In this document: in pieces, positions 25,005-33,948 of the stretch
Position numbering within the stretch: position 1 is the first letter of the stretch
Layout: each line of letters opens with the position of its first letter
Assembly (NCBI GenBank): GCA_016187415.1
Contig: JACPJT010000001.1
Span: forward strand, 1 to 64,000
From: Candidatus Aenigmatarchaeota archaeon
GTDB lineage: Archaea; Aenigmatarchaeota; Aenigmatarchaeia; CG10238-14; SCSR01
Direction: 5' to 3'
Length of the DNA: 64,000 bases
Program-made: the position numbers and the translations under genes
Notes under the pieces: model-generated
What the model saw: only the letters and a program-made list of their open reading frames with translations
What the model was told of the DNA's origin: nothing
Database searches by the model: none

Positions 25005-26612
25005 TCATATCAATAAAGCTTGTTGACGGGATCCGGATTTTATAATTTGTTTCGTACACATGTAAGCTGGCGTCCCTGCGACAGAACCGCATGGATAAGA
25101 CCCCGACCCGCAGTAAAATATATTTTCATTATCACCGAACTGGTAGAAATTCTTTTCCGGATTAGGAGAATAATTACGCTCAAAAAATGTCTGTCCGTTT
25201 GAAACACCAATGTGATCCATATTCCCCTTTGGAATATGGAACATGTCTCTCAGATCCTTCGGAGTGATAAAAATGCTTTTTATCAGATCTTTTTTATTTT
25301 CAATTTTTGACAATATGACACGTTCTATTTCCTTTTTGGCACTGTTCAAGTCCTTTCCTTTTTTGGAAAACGCAACATTTTTACAAATGGCCGATACGAT
25401 ATCATAATCCGTTTTTATCCCAAGTTTCCGCATCCCCGCGCCTTCACAGTAAAGTTCAAAGTAAGCAGGTTGAAAGTCCTTCTTATTCTCAGCAACGGCT
25501 TTTGTAGTTTTCTCATACTCGTCAAGTGAATTGACAGAAAAAATAAGGCGAAATGCAGAATCGAAGTCTTCCTCGTTTGTTCTATTCTTCCATATGACCG
25601 GTTTTTTGAAAATTAATATCATTTTACCAGATGTACCAAGAAATTCTTTCCGAGAAATTTTATTCACGAGTTCCTTGTCATGTAGCAGTTTGGCTGCAGT
25701 AAGCGGATCGGTTGCAAAAATTATATAGTCTCCCTTTATTTTGAATTTCTCGCGTGATTTCACATAAGTTACTTCTCGTGTTTCTTTTGACACGTCGATT
25801 ACTTTTGATGCCGTAATTATATTGACGCCGCATTTTTTGTTAATCATACCCAGCGTCTTTGTTAAGTTCCATATGCCACCCTTTACAATGCCCCACTTGC
25901 CGTCGAAGATTGTACCGGAAAACATCAGAGGAAGAGTGAATGCCGAATAAGGAGAGTCTAAAGATACAGGACCGTCCATAGTAATAGGCACGCTAAAAAC
26001 CAATTTGGTTTTTTCTGATGTAAAATAATAATCCAATAGCCCTCTAGCACTTCCAGATATCCACAATTTTGCAAGTTTTTTCCCCAGATATTTTTCAGCA
26101 TTCTCAATGGTTGGCACCTCCGCATTCCTATAGCCTTTAATCAGAAACGACCTTACTTTCTCAAGATCCCAAAAAAACAAATTGACTTTACCCCTTTCGC
26201 CCCACCTTTCTCTAAATTCTTTTTTCAGTTGAAAAATTTCATCTAACAAAAGCATTTTTTTATTCAACTTGCCCAGCATCCTGAATATTGCCGTGAGACT
26301 ATTTTCACTAGAAGCATCGGAATCTTTTTCCGATTCGAAATAAATTATTTCTGGATGTTTCGGAAGGTAAGCAGTCAGATATTTATCAAGCCCAGTCTCT
26401 TTAAAAACGAAATCCTGCATCAATCCCAAAACGCTGGCTCCAGTGGCGTAAGGAATCCTTTTTCCTTTGTATTTGAAGTAATCGACTGCGCATGCGCCAC
26501 CCACGACATCATTTCTTTCCAGGACAGTGACGTGAAACCCGTTTTTTTGAAGATAATTTGCGGCAACAAGACCGTTTATACCGCCGCCCACAATAATAAC
26601 GTTCCCACTCAT
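25005..26612 (-). CDS. FAD-dependent oxidoreductase of the phytoene desaturase class
   Basis: 535 residues. The N-terminal dinucleotide fold has VIIVGGGINGLVAANYL and an acidic end LERNDVVGGAC. The C-terminus has the second FAD contact (IFYCGSGSYPCGSVAG) followed by a helix. The overall pattern matches CrtI/CrtD/COG1233 proteins, which desaturate or isomerise polyprenoids. No carotenoid or archaeol gene is next to it, so the substrate is uncertain; saturation of lipid chains (geranylgeranyl reductase relatives) is another option. Confidence 0.87.
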   Translation of the reverse strand: MSGNVIIVGGGINGLVAANYLQKNGFHVTVLERNDVVGGACAVDYFKYKGKRIPYATGASVLGLMQDFVFKETGLDKYLTAYLPKHPEIIYFESEKDSDASSENSLTAIFRMLGKLNKKMLLLDEIFQLKKEFRERWGERGKVNLFFWDLEKVRSFLIKGYRNAEVPTIENAEKYLGKKLAKLWISGSARGLLDYYFTSEKTKLVFSVPITMDGPVSLDSPYSAFTLPLMFSGTIFDGKWGIVKGGIWNLTKTLGMINKKCGVNIITASKVIDVSKETREVTYVKSREKFKIKGDYIIFATDPLTAAKLLHDKELVNKISRKEFLGTSGKMILIFKKPVIWKNRTNEEDFDSAFRLIFSVNSLDEYEKTTKAVAENKKDFQPAYFELYCEGAGMRKLGIKTDYDIVSAICKNVAFSKKGKDLNSAKKEIERVILSKIENKKDLIKSIFITPKDLRDMFHIPKGNMDHIGVSNGQTFFERNYSPNPEKNFYQFGDNENIFYCGSGSYPCGSVAGTPAYMCTKQIIKSGSRQQALLI

Positions 26613-26762
26613 GACAAATCGCCAAACAATCTATTAGGATGTTCAAAGGTTATAAATATACAATATCACTAATACGATACAATGTCTGCATATAACCTTA
26701 CAGCGAAAGTAGTTTACATATAAATCTCCTTCTTAGTTAACTCTCTCTGAAATGTGATATCC

Positions 26763-27767
26763 ATGGTTAATGAAAAACAATTGAAAAAAGCGCATGAATA
26801 CGATTTTCGTAAAACAATTGCTCTGAAAAATTTCGTTGATGTTAAAGGCTATGACTTCTCCAAACCTTTCGATTTCAAACAGTTCTTGGAATCATTCAAG
26901 AATACAGGGTTTCAAGCGACGAACATCGGAATAGCCATGGATATTATCAAGAAAATGCGCAAGGACAACGTAAAGATAATTCTCACTTACACATCCAATC
27001 TGGTAACATCCGGCCTAAGGGATGTAATCGCCTATTTGGTGAAAAATAAACTAGTTCATGCACTTTGCACAACAGGCGGCGGCATAGAGGAGGACATAAT
27101 GAAATGTTTCAAGCCGTTTGTCATCGGACATTTTGACAAAGACGCGAAGGAGCTTTATGTAAGAGGCATGAACCGCACCGGTAACATCTACGTTCCAGAT
27201 TCTATTTACATGGAATTCGAGCAGTTTGTATTGCGCCTATTGGAAAAATTTTATAAGAGGCAGCTAACAGAAAACAAGGTGGTCAGTACCATCGAGTTTG
27301 TCGATGAACTCGGTAAGGAGATAAACAACGAATCATCGATATTGTACTGGGCATACAAAAACAGGATACCGGTATTTGCTCCAGGATTAGTCGATGGCGC
27401 TATAGGCGACATAATATGGTTTTTCAAAAACAAGCACCCCGACTTTAAGCTTGACGTGTCGGACGATGTTCTGAAGATGAATAACCTGCCTGTTGAAGCG
27501 GATAACACCGGTGTGATAGCTTTAGGATCCGGCTTGCCACGGCATTACGCATTGAACGCGAACATATTCCGTGGCGGCACAAAATATGCAGTTTATATTT
27601 CCAGCGGGACCGAATGGGACGGTTCGACATCCAGCTCAAAGCCCAACGAGGCTTATACATGGGGAAAAATAAAATTATTCGAGCCGTTTGAAAAAAATTC
27701 CGTGGAAGTTGTAGGCGATGCGACAATAATTTTTCCCCTTATAGTCGCTTGCGCATTCCGGCAATAA
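26763..27767 (+). CDS. Deoxyhypusine synthase
   Basis: 334 residues. It transfers the aminobutyl group of spermidine to Lys38 of aIF5A (encoded at 4805). Signature parts are LTYTSNLVTSGLRDVIAYLV, CTTGGGIEEDIMKC (NAD site), FAPGLVDGAIGD and SSSKPNEAYTWGKI, whose Lys is the expected attachment residue. ATG 26763 is chosen because GTGAT precedes it at the usual distance; the GTG at 26754 is part of that ribosome site. A SpeD-like gene follows after 39 nt. Confidence 0.95.
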   Translation: MVNEKQLKKAHEYDFRKTIALKNFVDVKGYDFSKPFDFKQFLESFKNTGFQATNIGIAMDIIKKMRKDNVKIILTYTSNLVTSGLRDVIAYLVKNKLVHALCTTGGGIEEDIMKCFKPFVIGHFDKDAKELYVRGMNRTGNIYVPDSIYMEFEQFVLRLLEKFYKRQLTENKVVSTIEFVDELGKEINNESSILYWAYKNRIPVFAPGLVDGAIGDIIWFFKNKHPDFKLDVSDDVLKMNNLPVEADNTGVIALGSGLPRHYALNANIFRGGTKYAVYISSGTEWDGSTSSSKPNEAYTWGKIKLFEPFEKNSVEVVGDATIIFPLIVACAFRQ

Positions 27768-27806
27768 GTTAATTTTAATAGGAATCTAAATAATTTTACG
27801 GTTTAA

Positions 27807-28169
27807 ATGGCAGAACCAGGAACTTACGGGTATGAACTGATAATGAATTTGCGCGGTTGCAATCTGGAAAAATTATCTTCACGAGAACATTTGGTCGATT
27901 TTGTAGATAAGCTGTGCAATTTGATTAAAATGAAAAAATTCGGCGAGACGTTTTGCGAAAGATTTGGATTGGGTTTAGATTATGCGGCAGGTTATTCTGT
28001 CGTCCAACTCATAGAATCCAGCTCAATCACAGGCCATTTCTCAGAATTGTGGAGAACGGCTTACATCAATGTATTCTCGTGCAAGGAATTCGACTCTAAA
28101 GCCGTGGAGAATTTCACTAAAGAGTTCTTTGAAGCTAAGGATACAACCAGCACATTCCTAGTCAGATAG
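27807..28169 (+). CDS. SpeD-like S-adenosylmethionine decarboxylase family protein
   Basis: 120 residues. It matches small SpeD-type proteins at YGYELIMNLRGCNLEKL, VVQLIESSSITGHFSE and AYINVFSCKEFDSKAVENF. In the family an E-S-S/H step self-cleaves to give the pyruvoyl cofactor; ESSS is present here, and the conserved Cys lies in FSCKEFD. The expected His-Thr after the cleavage site is replaced by GHF, so activity may differ. SpeD relatives include AdoMet, arginine and ornithine decarboxylases, all serving polyamine synthesis, which fits the adjacent spermidine-using deoxyhypusine synthase. Confidence 0.82.
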   Translation: MAEPGTYGYELIMNLRGCNLEKLSSREHLVDFVDKLCNLIKMKKFGETFCERFGLGLDYAAGYSVVQLIESSSITGHFSELWRTAYINVFSCKEFDSKAVENFTKEFFEAKDTTSTFLVR

Positions 28170-28279
28170 TATTCCCGATTAGATGCAGAAGAGTATTTTT
28201 AACGAATCAATATGGAAAAATAGGGATCGTCGAGCGGCTATTTGGAATACTTAAATAGCTAACTATTTAGAGTGGAATT

Positions 28280-28594
28280 ATGAAACAAACACTCTTGGGA
28301 ATTAGAAATGGTCTTGTAGAATTGGGGCTGTGCTTAGGTTGCCTCATTGGTGGAGGAGTTGCTATTCCAGTTAACATGGAAGCCGGATATTATGGTGGCA
28401 GACCTTATCAGATTCTACGTGAATTGCGTAAAAAACCTAATACAAGAATTGCACAAAGCGTTATTGCAGTTTATGAAACTATTGGATTACCATTTTATGC
28501 ACTAGCGGCATTATGTGGAAGTGTTGATGAGATTGATCCATCGTTCCGTTCACATCCAAAATACAAATCCTACAGAGAAGAACGTAAGCAATAG
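28280..28594 (+). CDS. Uncharacterised small protein with hydrophobic segments
   Basis: 104 residues. Two hydrophobic stretches (about 15-32, GLCLGCLIGGGVAIPV, and 62-80) may span or dip into the membrane. The C-terminus is charged (HPKYKSYREERKQ). TTTAAATA-like AT-rich sequence precedes it (ACTTAAATAGC, about 30 nt before the ATG). Family unknown; AT-rich codon use resembles the orphan genes elsewhere in the window. Confidence 0.6.
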   Translation: MKQTLLGIRNGLVELGLCLGCLIGGGVAIPVNMEAGYYGGRPYQILRELRKKPNTRIAQSVIAVYETIGLPFYALAALCGSVDEIDPSFRSHPKYKSYREERKQ

Positions 28595-28664
28595 CGAACT
28601 GGGACACGGTTCAAAAGAATAATTATTCTAAATCCATTTTAGCCACAATCATTTGAAACTACAA

Positions 28665-29945
28665 TTAGAGACACTCTCCAATCAATAAATTCCTTTTCGC
28701 ACCCGTTATTCTGATGTCTAGAAACTCACCAAGTTTTACTGGACCATTGATTAGAACAGGCTTGTACGCGTAGTTACTGCCTATCATAGTACCATTATTC
28801 TTAATGTTGACCAATACTTTACCTTTCCATCCCACCCATTTCTTATTTCGTTCATAGGATATTTTCCTCACCAGTTTTGACAGCTCCCTGCTGCGTTCGT
28901 CTACGACAGTTCTTGGCACTTCTATCATTTTTTCGGCATGCGTTCCCGGTCTTTTGCCAAATTTTGATATGTTCACTATGTCGGGTCTGATTTTTTCAAT
29001 CAATTGGATAGTTTTTTCAAAATCCACATCTTCCTCGCCAGGATGACCAACAATAATGTCAGTAGCCAAGGCCAACTCGGGTATTTCTTTTCTGAATAAT
29101 TCAACATAGCTGATGAAACCCTCAACAGTGTATCCGCGTCTCATTATTTTCAGGACTTTATTACTTCCAGACTGCACGCATAGATGCAAGAATTTGTAAA
29201 TCTTTTCATTCTTGAATGCCTCTATCAGATCTCTAATTTCCACTTTTTTGAAGTGTAACGGATTCATCATCCCGACACGGATAAAGAATCTCCCTTCCAA
29301 TCTTGTCACCGATTCCAGCAGTTCAGGAAGACTTGTGTCGATGTCCCTGCCATAAGCGCTGGAATCTTGCGATGCCAGCCAGAATTCTTTACAGCCGTCT
29401 TTTATGCCATCTTTGATTTGCTCCCTTATTGCATGCGGCCGATAACTGTGCAAATCACCGCGCGCCAGTTTTGTCGCACAGAATGAACAATTGGAAATGC
29501 ACCCACTGCTAATTTCCACTATATCAATTATAGGAGTTGTTCTCAAATGTGGCAGTGAAACCTTTTCTTCATTTAACCTCTCCAATGATAGTACCTTTTC
29601 ACCATTCAATGTTGCATATGCTACGTCCACAATATCTGTAATCGCATCAGGCCCGATGAAACTCGCTTTCGGATTTATCTTTTCAACTAGTTTTCTTTCT
29701 TTGTCAATCTTGGACAAACACCCGGCTACTATTAATGGTCTGTTCACCTTTGTCAACTCCCGGGATCTGAAAATCATTCTCGCCACTGTCGGAGACTTGA
29801 CTGCACATGTTGTAATTAAATTGATGTCAGCTTCTTTGGGAGATCCGACTGTCTTAAACCCCGATTTTTTCAGTAACCCTAGCATTATTTCATGATCAGC
29901 TTTGTTCGCACTGCATCCATAAAATTCCCCATAAACTTTTACCAT
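28665..29945 (-). CDS. tRNA t6A37 methylthiotransferase (MtaB/CDKAL1 type)
   Basis: 426 residues. The N-terminal UPF0004 domain has three cluster Cys (FYGCSANKAD, ITTCAVKSP, VAGCLSKID). The radical-SAM domain has SSGCISNCSFCATK (CxxxCxxC). A TRAM RNA-binding domain closes the protein (about 363-425). The enzyme converts t6A37 to ms2t6A37 in ANN-decoding tRNAs. It is the archaeal/eukaryotic e-MtaB form. The GTPase gene ends 4 nt upstream, so both probably share a transcript. Confidence 0.93.
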   Translation of the reverse strand: MVKVYGEFYGCSANKADHEIMLGLLKKSGFKTVGSPKEADINLITTCAVKSPTVARMIFRSRELTKVNRPLIVAGCLSKIDKERKLVEKINPKASFIGPDAITDIVDVAYATLNGEKVLSLERLNEEKVSLPHLRTTPIIDIVEISSGCISNCSFCATKLARGDLHSYRPHAIREQIKDGIKDGCKEFWLASQDSSAYGRDIDTSLPELLESVTRLEGRFFIRVGMMNPLHFKKVEIRDLIEAFKNEKIYKFLHLCVQSGSNKVLKIMRRGYTVEGFISYVELFRKEIPELALATDIIVGHPGEEDVDFEKTIQLIEKIRPDIVNISKFGKRPGTHAEKMIEVPRTVVDERSRELSKLVRKISYERNKKWVGWKGKVLVNIKNNGTMIGSNYAYKPVLINGPVKLGEFLDIRITGAKRNLLIGECL

Positions 29946-29949
29946 CTAA

Positions 29950-30837
29950 TCACTCGGTGTGGACTTCTACAATGTCGTTGTCCTGCAGTTTATAGCCCAG
30001 TCCAACCTTTTTGCCTGAGAATTTTGTAGAATTGAATATGCGCGCAAATTTGAATTCTTTTGCAAGATCCTTGTGTATCTTTTTTGCAAGGTCTTCTACA
30101 GTAGAATTTATTTTTAATGCCACAGCTGGTATGGCCTTTGGCTTGTTCGGAGATTTTGTGTAAATTTTTATCATGCCCAATTCTTTCCACATCTTTTCTT
30201 TCAACTCGTCAAGTCCAATTCCAGTTTTAGCATCTATGCAAACTGTATCGGGATCCAATCCACACACCTTGCTTTTATTTTTAACCAGAACACGCTTTTT
30301 ATTTCCAATCCTGAAATCTTTCACATTTTTCATTAATTCGTTTTTCTGTTTTTCAATATTATGCTCGGAATCTAAAATGACCAATATCAAATCGCACGAA
30401 TGTAAGAGACCCGATAGTTCACGGTTGAAAGTTGATGGTATTTCCACTAACTGGAACTGCAGATCATTGTAAAACATCATTCCAACTTTCGGTTCCTTTG
30501 TTGTGTATGGGTACTCACCGATCTCAACATCTGCATTTGTCAATGAATTGAGCAATGTGCTTTTGCCTGATTTGGTAATGCCAACAATGCATATTTGGGC
30601 CGCGCCGTCTTTCCTTATAGTGAATTTCGGTCTCTGTGATTTCCTCCTTTCGATTGCAGCTGCCCTTTTAAGTTTTGACAAACGTTTTCTCAAATCTGCC
30701 AGAAGATGTTCAGAACTTTTATGCTTGGGAGCTGTACGTATCATCTCTTCCAAAGCGATTATTTTCTCTTCAAGTGTTCTGGCTTCTGAATAGCGTCTTT
30801 CTGCTGCGAAATATTCAGGTCCGGCATTGACAGGCAT
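29950..30837 (-). CDS. DRG-like P-loop protein with TGS domain, degenerate GTPase motifs
   Basis: 295 residues. A helical N-terminus (AAERRYSEARTLEEKIIALE) and KRLSKLKRAAAIERRK precede the G domain, as in DRG proteins. Walker A is VGITKSGKSTLLNSL and switch I is YPYTTKEP. The usual DxxG is replaced by EIPS and the NKxD motif by NKSK, so guanine recognition and hydrolysis may be altered. The C-terminal TGS ends GLGYKLQDNDIVEVHTE. DRGs act on stalled ribosomes. It lies upstream of the methylthiotransferase gene. Confidence 0.88.
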   Translation of the reverse strand: MPVNAGPEYFAAERRYSEARTLEEKIIALEEMIRTAPKHKSSEHLLADLRKRLSKLKRAAAIERRKSQRPKFTIRKDGAAQICIVGITKSGKSTLLNSLTNADVEIGEYPYTTKEPKVGMMFYNDLQFQLVEIPSTFNRELSGLLHSCDLILVILDSEHNIEKQKNELMKNVKDFRIGNKKRVLVKNKSKVCGLDPDTVCIDAKTGIGLDELKEKMWKELGMIKIYTKSPNKPKAIPAVALKINSTVEDLAKKIHKDLAKEFKFARIFNSTKFSGKKVGLGYKLQDNDIVEVHTE

Positions 30838-30853
30838 AATTAAAGAATCGTGC

Positions 30854-31384
30854 TCATTCCTTTTCTGCTTTGTCCTTTTTACCGAACATTTCCAGCTGGC
30901 CTTCCCTTACAAGATTGACGCGGTTCTGTATCATGGCATGTATTCTTTCAGGGTATCTGACGCCTTTCAATACCATATCGCTGTCAGCTTTGAAAGAACC
31001 TACACTCAATGTCCCGTAATTAAATATCCTACCTAAAACATTCTTTTCCACACGTACATCTGCTACTGTCGCATAAGGCAAAATGACCCTTTCTTTATTG
31101 ATTATACCTTCCTGTTTTATGACTTCATTTAATGTAAGAACCATTCGCAGTCTGTACCTTTCCCATTCTGGCTGTTCTATCATTGCAGCCGCTATGCCGA
31201 AAATGCCCAGAAGAATCAAAGTCGACAATAAATCTCCTTCTGTCTTCGGAAACAGCGTAAATTTCATGTTAAAGTTTGTATAAAGCAATACTAGAAATAC
31301 AATCACAAGAGCGGCTATCAAATAATTGCCTAAGAAGTATAGTCTGGATGTCTTAAGCACAATTTCCTTTTGCCCATTTTCCAT
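30854..31384 (-). CDS. Membrane protein with bacterial-type PH domain
   Basis: 176 residues. Two transmembrane helices (about 16-36 and 50-68) are followed by a cytoplasmic bPH2 domain (about 75-150), with RLRMVLTLNEVIKQEGIINKERVILPY and the typical NVLGRIFNYGTLSVGS strand-turn. The C-terminus is charged. PH-domain membrane proteins of this class are widespread in archaea and mostly uncharacterised. The gene lies directly upstream of the DRG-like gene on the same strand. Confidence 0.85.
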   Translation of the reverse strand: MENGQKEIVLKTSRLYFLGNYLIAALVIVFLVLLYTNFNMKFTLFPKTEGDLLSTLILLGIFGIAAAMIEQPEWERYRLRMVLTLNEVIKQEGIINKERVILPYATVADVRVEKNVLGRIFNYGTLSVGSFKADSDMVLKGVRYPERIHAMIQNRVNLVREGQLEMFGKKDKAEKE

Positions 31385-31473
31385 AAACTAAATTAGTATT
31401 CTAGGATTTAATTATTCACGTCAGAAACGAAAAAGTAAAAAATTAAAGAAAGTTAAATGACTGCAAACCGGAT

Positions 31474-31842
31474 TTATTCCTCTTCTGGTTGTTCTTCGTT
31501 TTCGGATTCTGATTCTTCTTCGTCGTCATCGTATTTCATTTCAGTTGTCTCCTTCTTCTCAGAAGTTTCACCTTCTGCTGATTTGACCTCGTCAGTTCTT
31601 TCACCGATGGCATACTTGTTTCTAACATCTTTTATTTTGATGTGGATTTTCTCTCCAAGTTTGGCACCGTTTACGAACACGACAAAGTTGTTTATCCTTG
31701 CTATGCCGTCGCCTTTAGAACCGGTTTCTTTTATTTCAACATCGTATTCTTCGCCGACTTTGACGGGCTTTGGTTCGTTTGACTCGCGTTCAAATCTTGA
31801 ACCACCAAATCTACCGAAGCTTCTTCTTTCACCAAATCTCAT
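31474..31842 (-). CDS. TRAM-domain RNA-binding protein with acidic tail
   Basis: 122 residues. An Arg/Gly/Phe-rich N-terminus (RFGERRSFGRFGGSRFER) leads into a single TRAM domain (about 27-83) with VGEEYDVEIKETGSKGDGIARINNFVVFV. The last 40 residues are almost all Glu, Asp, Lys and Ser. Stand-alone TRAM proteins act as RNA chaperones in archaea. AGGAGGT precedes the ATG, an unusually strong ribosome site for this genome, suggesting high expression. Confidence 0.92.
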   Translation of the reverse strand: MRFGERRSFGRFGGSRFERESNEPKPVKVGEEYDVEIKETGSKGDGIARINNFVVFVNGAKLGEKIHIKIKDVRNKYAIGERTDEVKSAEGETSEKKETTEMKYDDDEEESESENEEQPEEE

Positions 31843-31987
31843 TTAAAACGTAGACCTCCTTTATAGTTTCTTAAACCAATTTTGTTAAGAATTGGCTTCT
31901 TAGAGTAAACATAAGAAACAGATAGTATCAAATCACCTTGTTACTTTCACCTAAGGTTTATTCCAAGTCAAAGTATTTAAAGGTTAG

Positions 31988-32069
31988 CGCCGAGGATGGG
32001 AGTCGAACCCACATGGCCTCACGGCCGCTAGTTTTCAAGACTAGTGCACCACCATTATGCGACCCCGGC
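31988..32069 (-). tRNA. tRNA-Ser (TGA)
   Basis: An 82-nt class II tRNA. The acceptor GCCGGGG pairs with CCTCGGC with one G-T; the discriminator is G. The anticodon loop CTTGAAA carries TGA between CTAGT and ACTAG. The long variable arm is GGCC-GTGA-GGCC and the T arm has GGGTTCGACTCCC. No intron and no encoded CCA. Confidence 0.95.
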
Positions 32070-32086
32070 TTAGTTTACACTGGTTA

Positions 32087-32239
32087 TCAGATATCAAGCC
32101 TATATCTTATTTCTTGATAACAATTTTTACATAAATGATATTTTTCAACTTTATTATCTTTATCTGGAGGGCTCAACAGAATAGCGCCGAAATCGTCTAG
32201 TTCTTTATTGCATTTAACACAAACAGGACTTATTGGCAT
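32087..32239 (-). CDS. 50-residue zinc-ribbon protein
   Basis: A short frame with VCVKCNKEL near the N-terminus and HLCKNCYQEI near the C-terminus, two CxxC knuckles about 27 residues apart, as in rubredoxin-like or treble-clef minis. The middle has LLSPPDKDNK. It lies between tRNA-Ser and the OB-fold gene on the same strand, about 40 nt from the next coding start. The partner is unknown; such proteins often bind RNA, ribosome or RNA polymerase. Confidence 0.72.
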   Translation of the reverse strand: MPISPVCVKCNKELDDFGAILLSPPDKDNKVEKYHLCKNCYQEIRYRLDI

Positions 32240-32281
32240 ATATCATAGATATGGTTAGATAATTAGATAGGGATTTGTTAT

Positions 32282-32569
32282 TTACTTGACGACTTCCAAT
32301 TTCCCGCCTTTAGGCATGCTCAATTGCAGAACATTCCTGAACTGCGTGACATAGGCGCCTTTAACAATTACGTTATCACCCACGGAAACTGAATTAATTT
32401 GTTCTTCCCACAATGAAAGTTTTATTTGCCCGGTTTCATCTTCGAGTACAGAATCGGCTACACTTTTAACGCCGTATTTTGTATTCACATCCCGTGGCTC
32501 ACCTTTTTCTACAACTTTGGCTTCAACGGTTATTCCGCTCAAGCCGAGTTTGATATCCGCGATTTTCAT
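32282..32569 (-). CDS. Single OB-fold nucleic-acid-binding protein
   Basis: 95 residues of one OB fold resembling the DNA-binding domain of archaeal RPA/SSB. Visible parts are the strand ITVEAKVVEKGEPRDV, the conserved DETGQIKLSLW and VGDNVIVKGAYV. No zinc finger or acidic C-terminal tip. It may be a minimal single-stranded DNA-binding protein or a tRNA-binding OB protein. It follows cbf5 by about 25 nt and is probably cotranscribed. Confidence 0.83.
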   Translation of the reverse strand: MKIADIKLGLSGITVEAKVVEKGEPRDVNTKYGVKSVADSVLEDETGQIKLSLWEEQINSVSVGDNVIVKGAYVTQFRNVLQLSMPKGGKLEVVK

Positions 32570-32594
32570 AAAATTTCACTCGGTTTTCAATTTA

Positions 32595-33554
32595 TTAAGC
32601 TTTATCCCATCTCGGATATGTTCCTCTGTTCATCAGAACTCTGTCAACTCTAACAGAAATACCGGTTTTTCTCTTTATCATTTCACCACTCTCCATTTTA
32701 GCTATCCCTAATGCTATCAATTCTTCCTTCAATGTCATTATCAAAATGGTTTCACCCCTCACAATTTCCTTTTGGATCCTGCATATACCGTTGGGATATA
32801 GCGGCGAACCATTGCATATAGCATCCACAGCTGAATCCTTGATAAAAACTTTTTTCACATGCCCTAAAGCATATTCAACTGGCATTAGCATCTCTCTCAA
32901 CTTTTTCTCATCGCCATTTTCCCTCCAAAACTCGTAAGCGTCTCTGATTTCCACTAATGAGTGCGCTTCCTCTTCTGTAAAGTTGCCAACCTTGCTCCTT
33001 CTCAATTCTGCCATGTGCGCTCCTACTTTTAGAGCTTGGCCTATGTCGTGGCACAATTTCCTTATGTACGTCCCGGCTTCGCATCCGACTTTGAACAATA
33101 CATCCCTGCCTTCAACTTCCAGTATATCAAAAAAATAAATATCCCGTTCCCTTTCAACTCGCGCAACTGCAGATTTGACTGGCGGTCTCTGTGTTATCGT
33201 GCCTACGAATTTGTTCAGGATGACATTCCTCAGAACATCTTCCGGGACTTCTGTGTGAAGGTGCATGACACCGACATACTCCTTGTCAAGTCCGCTCAGC
33301 ACCGGCATTGTTTTTGTGGCGTTTTCTAACGCAATTGGCAACACGCCAGTCACAGCAGGATCCAATGTCCCTGCATGTCCGTTCAATTTCGCTTTGAAAA
33401 TATCTCTCACCCATGCAGTCACTTGGTGTGAAGTGGGCCCAGAATGTTTATCCGCGATTATCACAGCGGAATTAATCAGTTCTTCTATAGTTCTTTCTTT
33501 CGGCGATTTGCCGTATTCATGATTCGTTTCTTCCTCGCCTTTTGTCAACCACAT
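32595..33554 (-). CDS. cbf5: tRNA/rRNA pseudouridine synthase Cbf5
   Basis: 319 residues. The TruB-like catalytic domain has GPTSHQVTAWVRDI and HAGTLDPAVTGVLPIAL with the catalytic Asp. The C-terminal PUA domain covers about 235-315 (VKKVFIKDSAVDAICNGSPLY). Cbf5 is the catalytic subunit of H/ACA guide RNPs. Crenarchaeal cbf5 genes often carry a bulge-helix-bulge intron; this one appears uninterrupted. It follows eL14 in a translation gene string. Confidence 0.95.
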   Translation of the reverse strand: MWLTKGEEETNHEYGKSPKERTIEELINSAVIIADKHSGPTSHQVTAWVRDIFKAKLNGHAGTLDPAVTGVLPIALENATKTMPVLSGLDKEYVGVMHLHTEVPEDVLRNVILNKFVGTITQRPPVKSAVARVERERDIYFFDILEVEGRDVLFKVGCEAGTYIRKLCHDIGQALKVGAHMAELRRSKVGNFTEEEAHSLVEIRDAYEFWRENGDEKKLREMLMPVEYALGHVKKVFIKDSAVDAICNGSPLYPNGICRIQKEIVRGETILIMTLKEELIALGIAKMESGEMIKRKTGISVRVDRVLMNRGTYPRWDKA

Positions 33555-33593
33555 AAAATGTAACTTTGAATTTAAAAATTAAAAGAGAGTGTC

Positions 33594-33947
33594 TTATTCT
33601 TTCTTTTCTTTAATCATCTTGGCAGTCGCCTCTTTTGCTTCGGCCTTGGTTTTCTCTCCCTTCAACTCGCCAGCTGAAGGCAGTTTCAAATTAAATTTGT
33701 GTATAACGCCGGCCTTCTTGTAAGCTTCTAGAACATCTTCATCAGTCGCATCTTCTTTAAGCTCGACCTTAATTGAGCTGGGCTCCAAATGTGCTATGTT
33801 GCATTTTCTTCGCTTGATGCCAGTCAAAAGCTTAGGTCCGGTAATAGTAACAAAATTGCCGTTTGCGGGTTTTACAACGCAGCATATCCCGCCCGCTTCC
33901 CTGCCCACAATTTTCATGCATACAGTTCCAACATCAACGCTTGCCAT
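33594..33947 (-). CDS. Ribosomal protein eL14
   Basis: 117 residues. The KOW-like core ASVDVGTVCMKIVGREAGG and VTITGPKLLTGIKRRKCNIAHLEP are diagnostic. A Lys/Glu-rich C-terminal extension (GEKTKAEAKEATAKMIKEKKE) is present. ATG 33947 is chosen, with AAGGAG eight bases upstream. Stop and start sites in this run nearly touch, so eL34-eL14 are coupled. Confidence 0.94.
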   Translation of the reverse strand: MASVDVGTVCMKIVGREAGGICCVVKPANGNFVTITGPKLLTGIKRRKCNIAHLEPSSIKVELKEDATDEDVLEAYKKAGVIHKFNLKLPSAGELKGEKTKAEAKEATAKMIKEKKE

Positions 33948-33948
33948 A

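Noticed and set aside
31988..32069. Intron in tRNA-Ser
   Set aside because: All arms are complete and contiguous, with a normal long variable arm.
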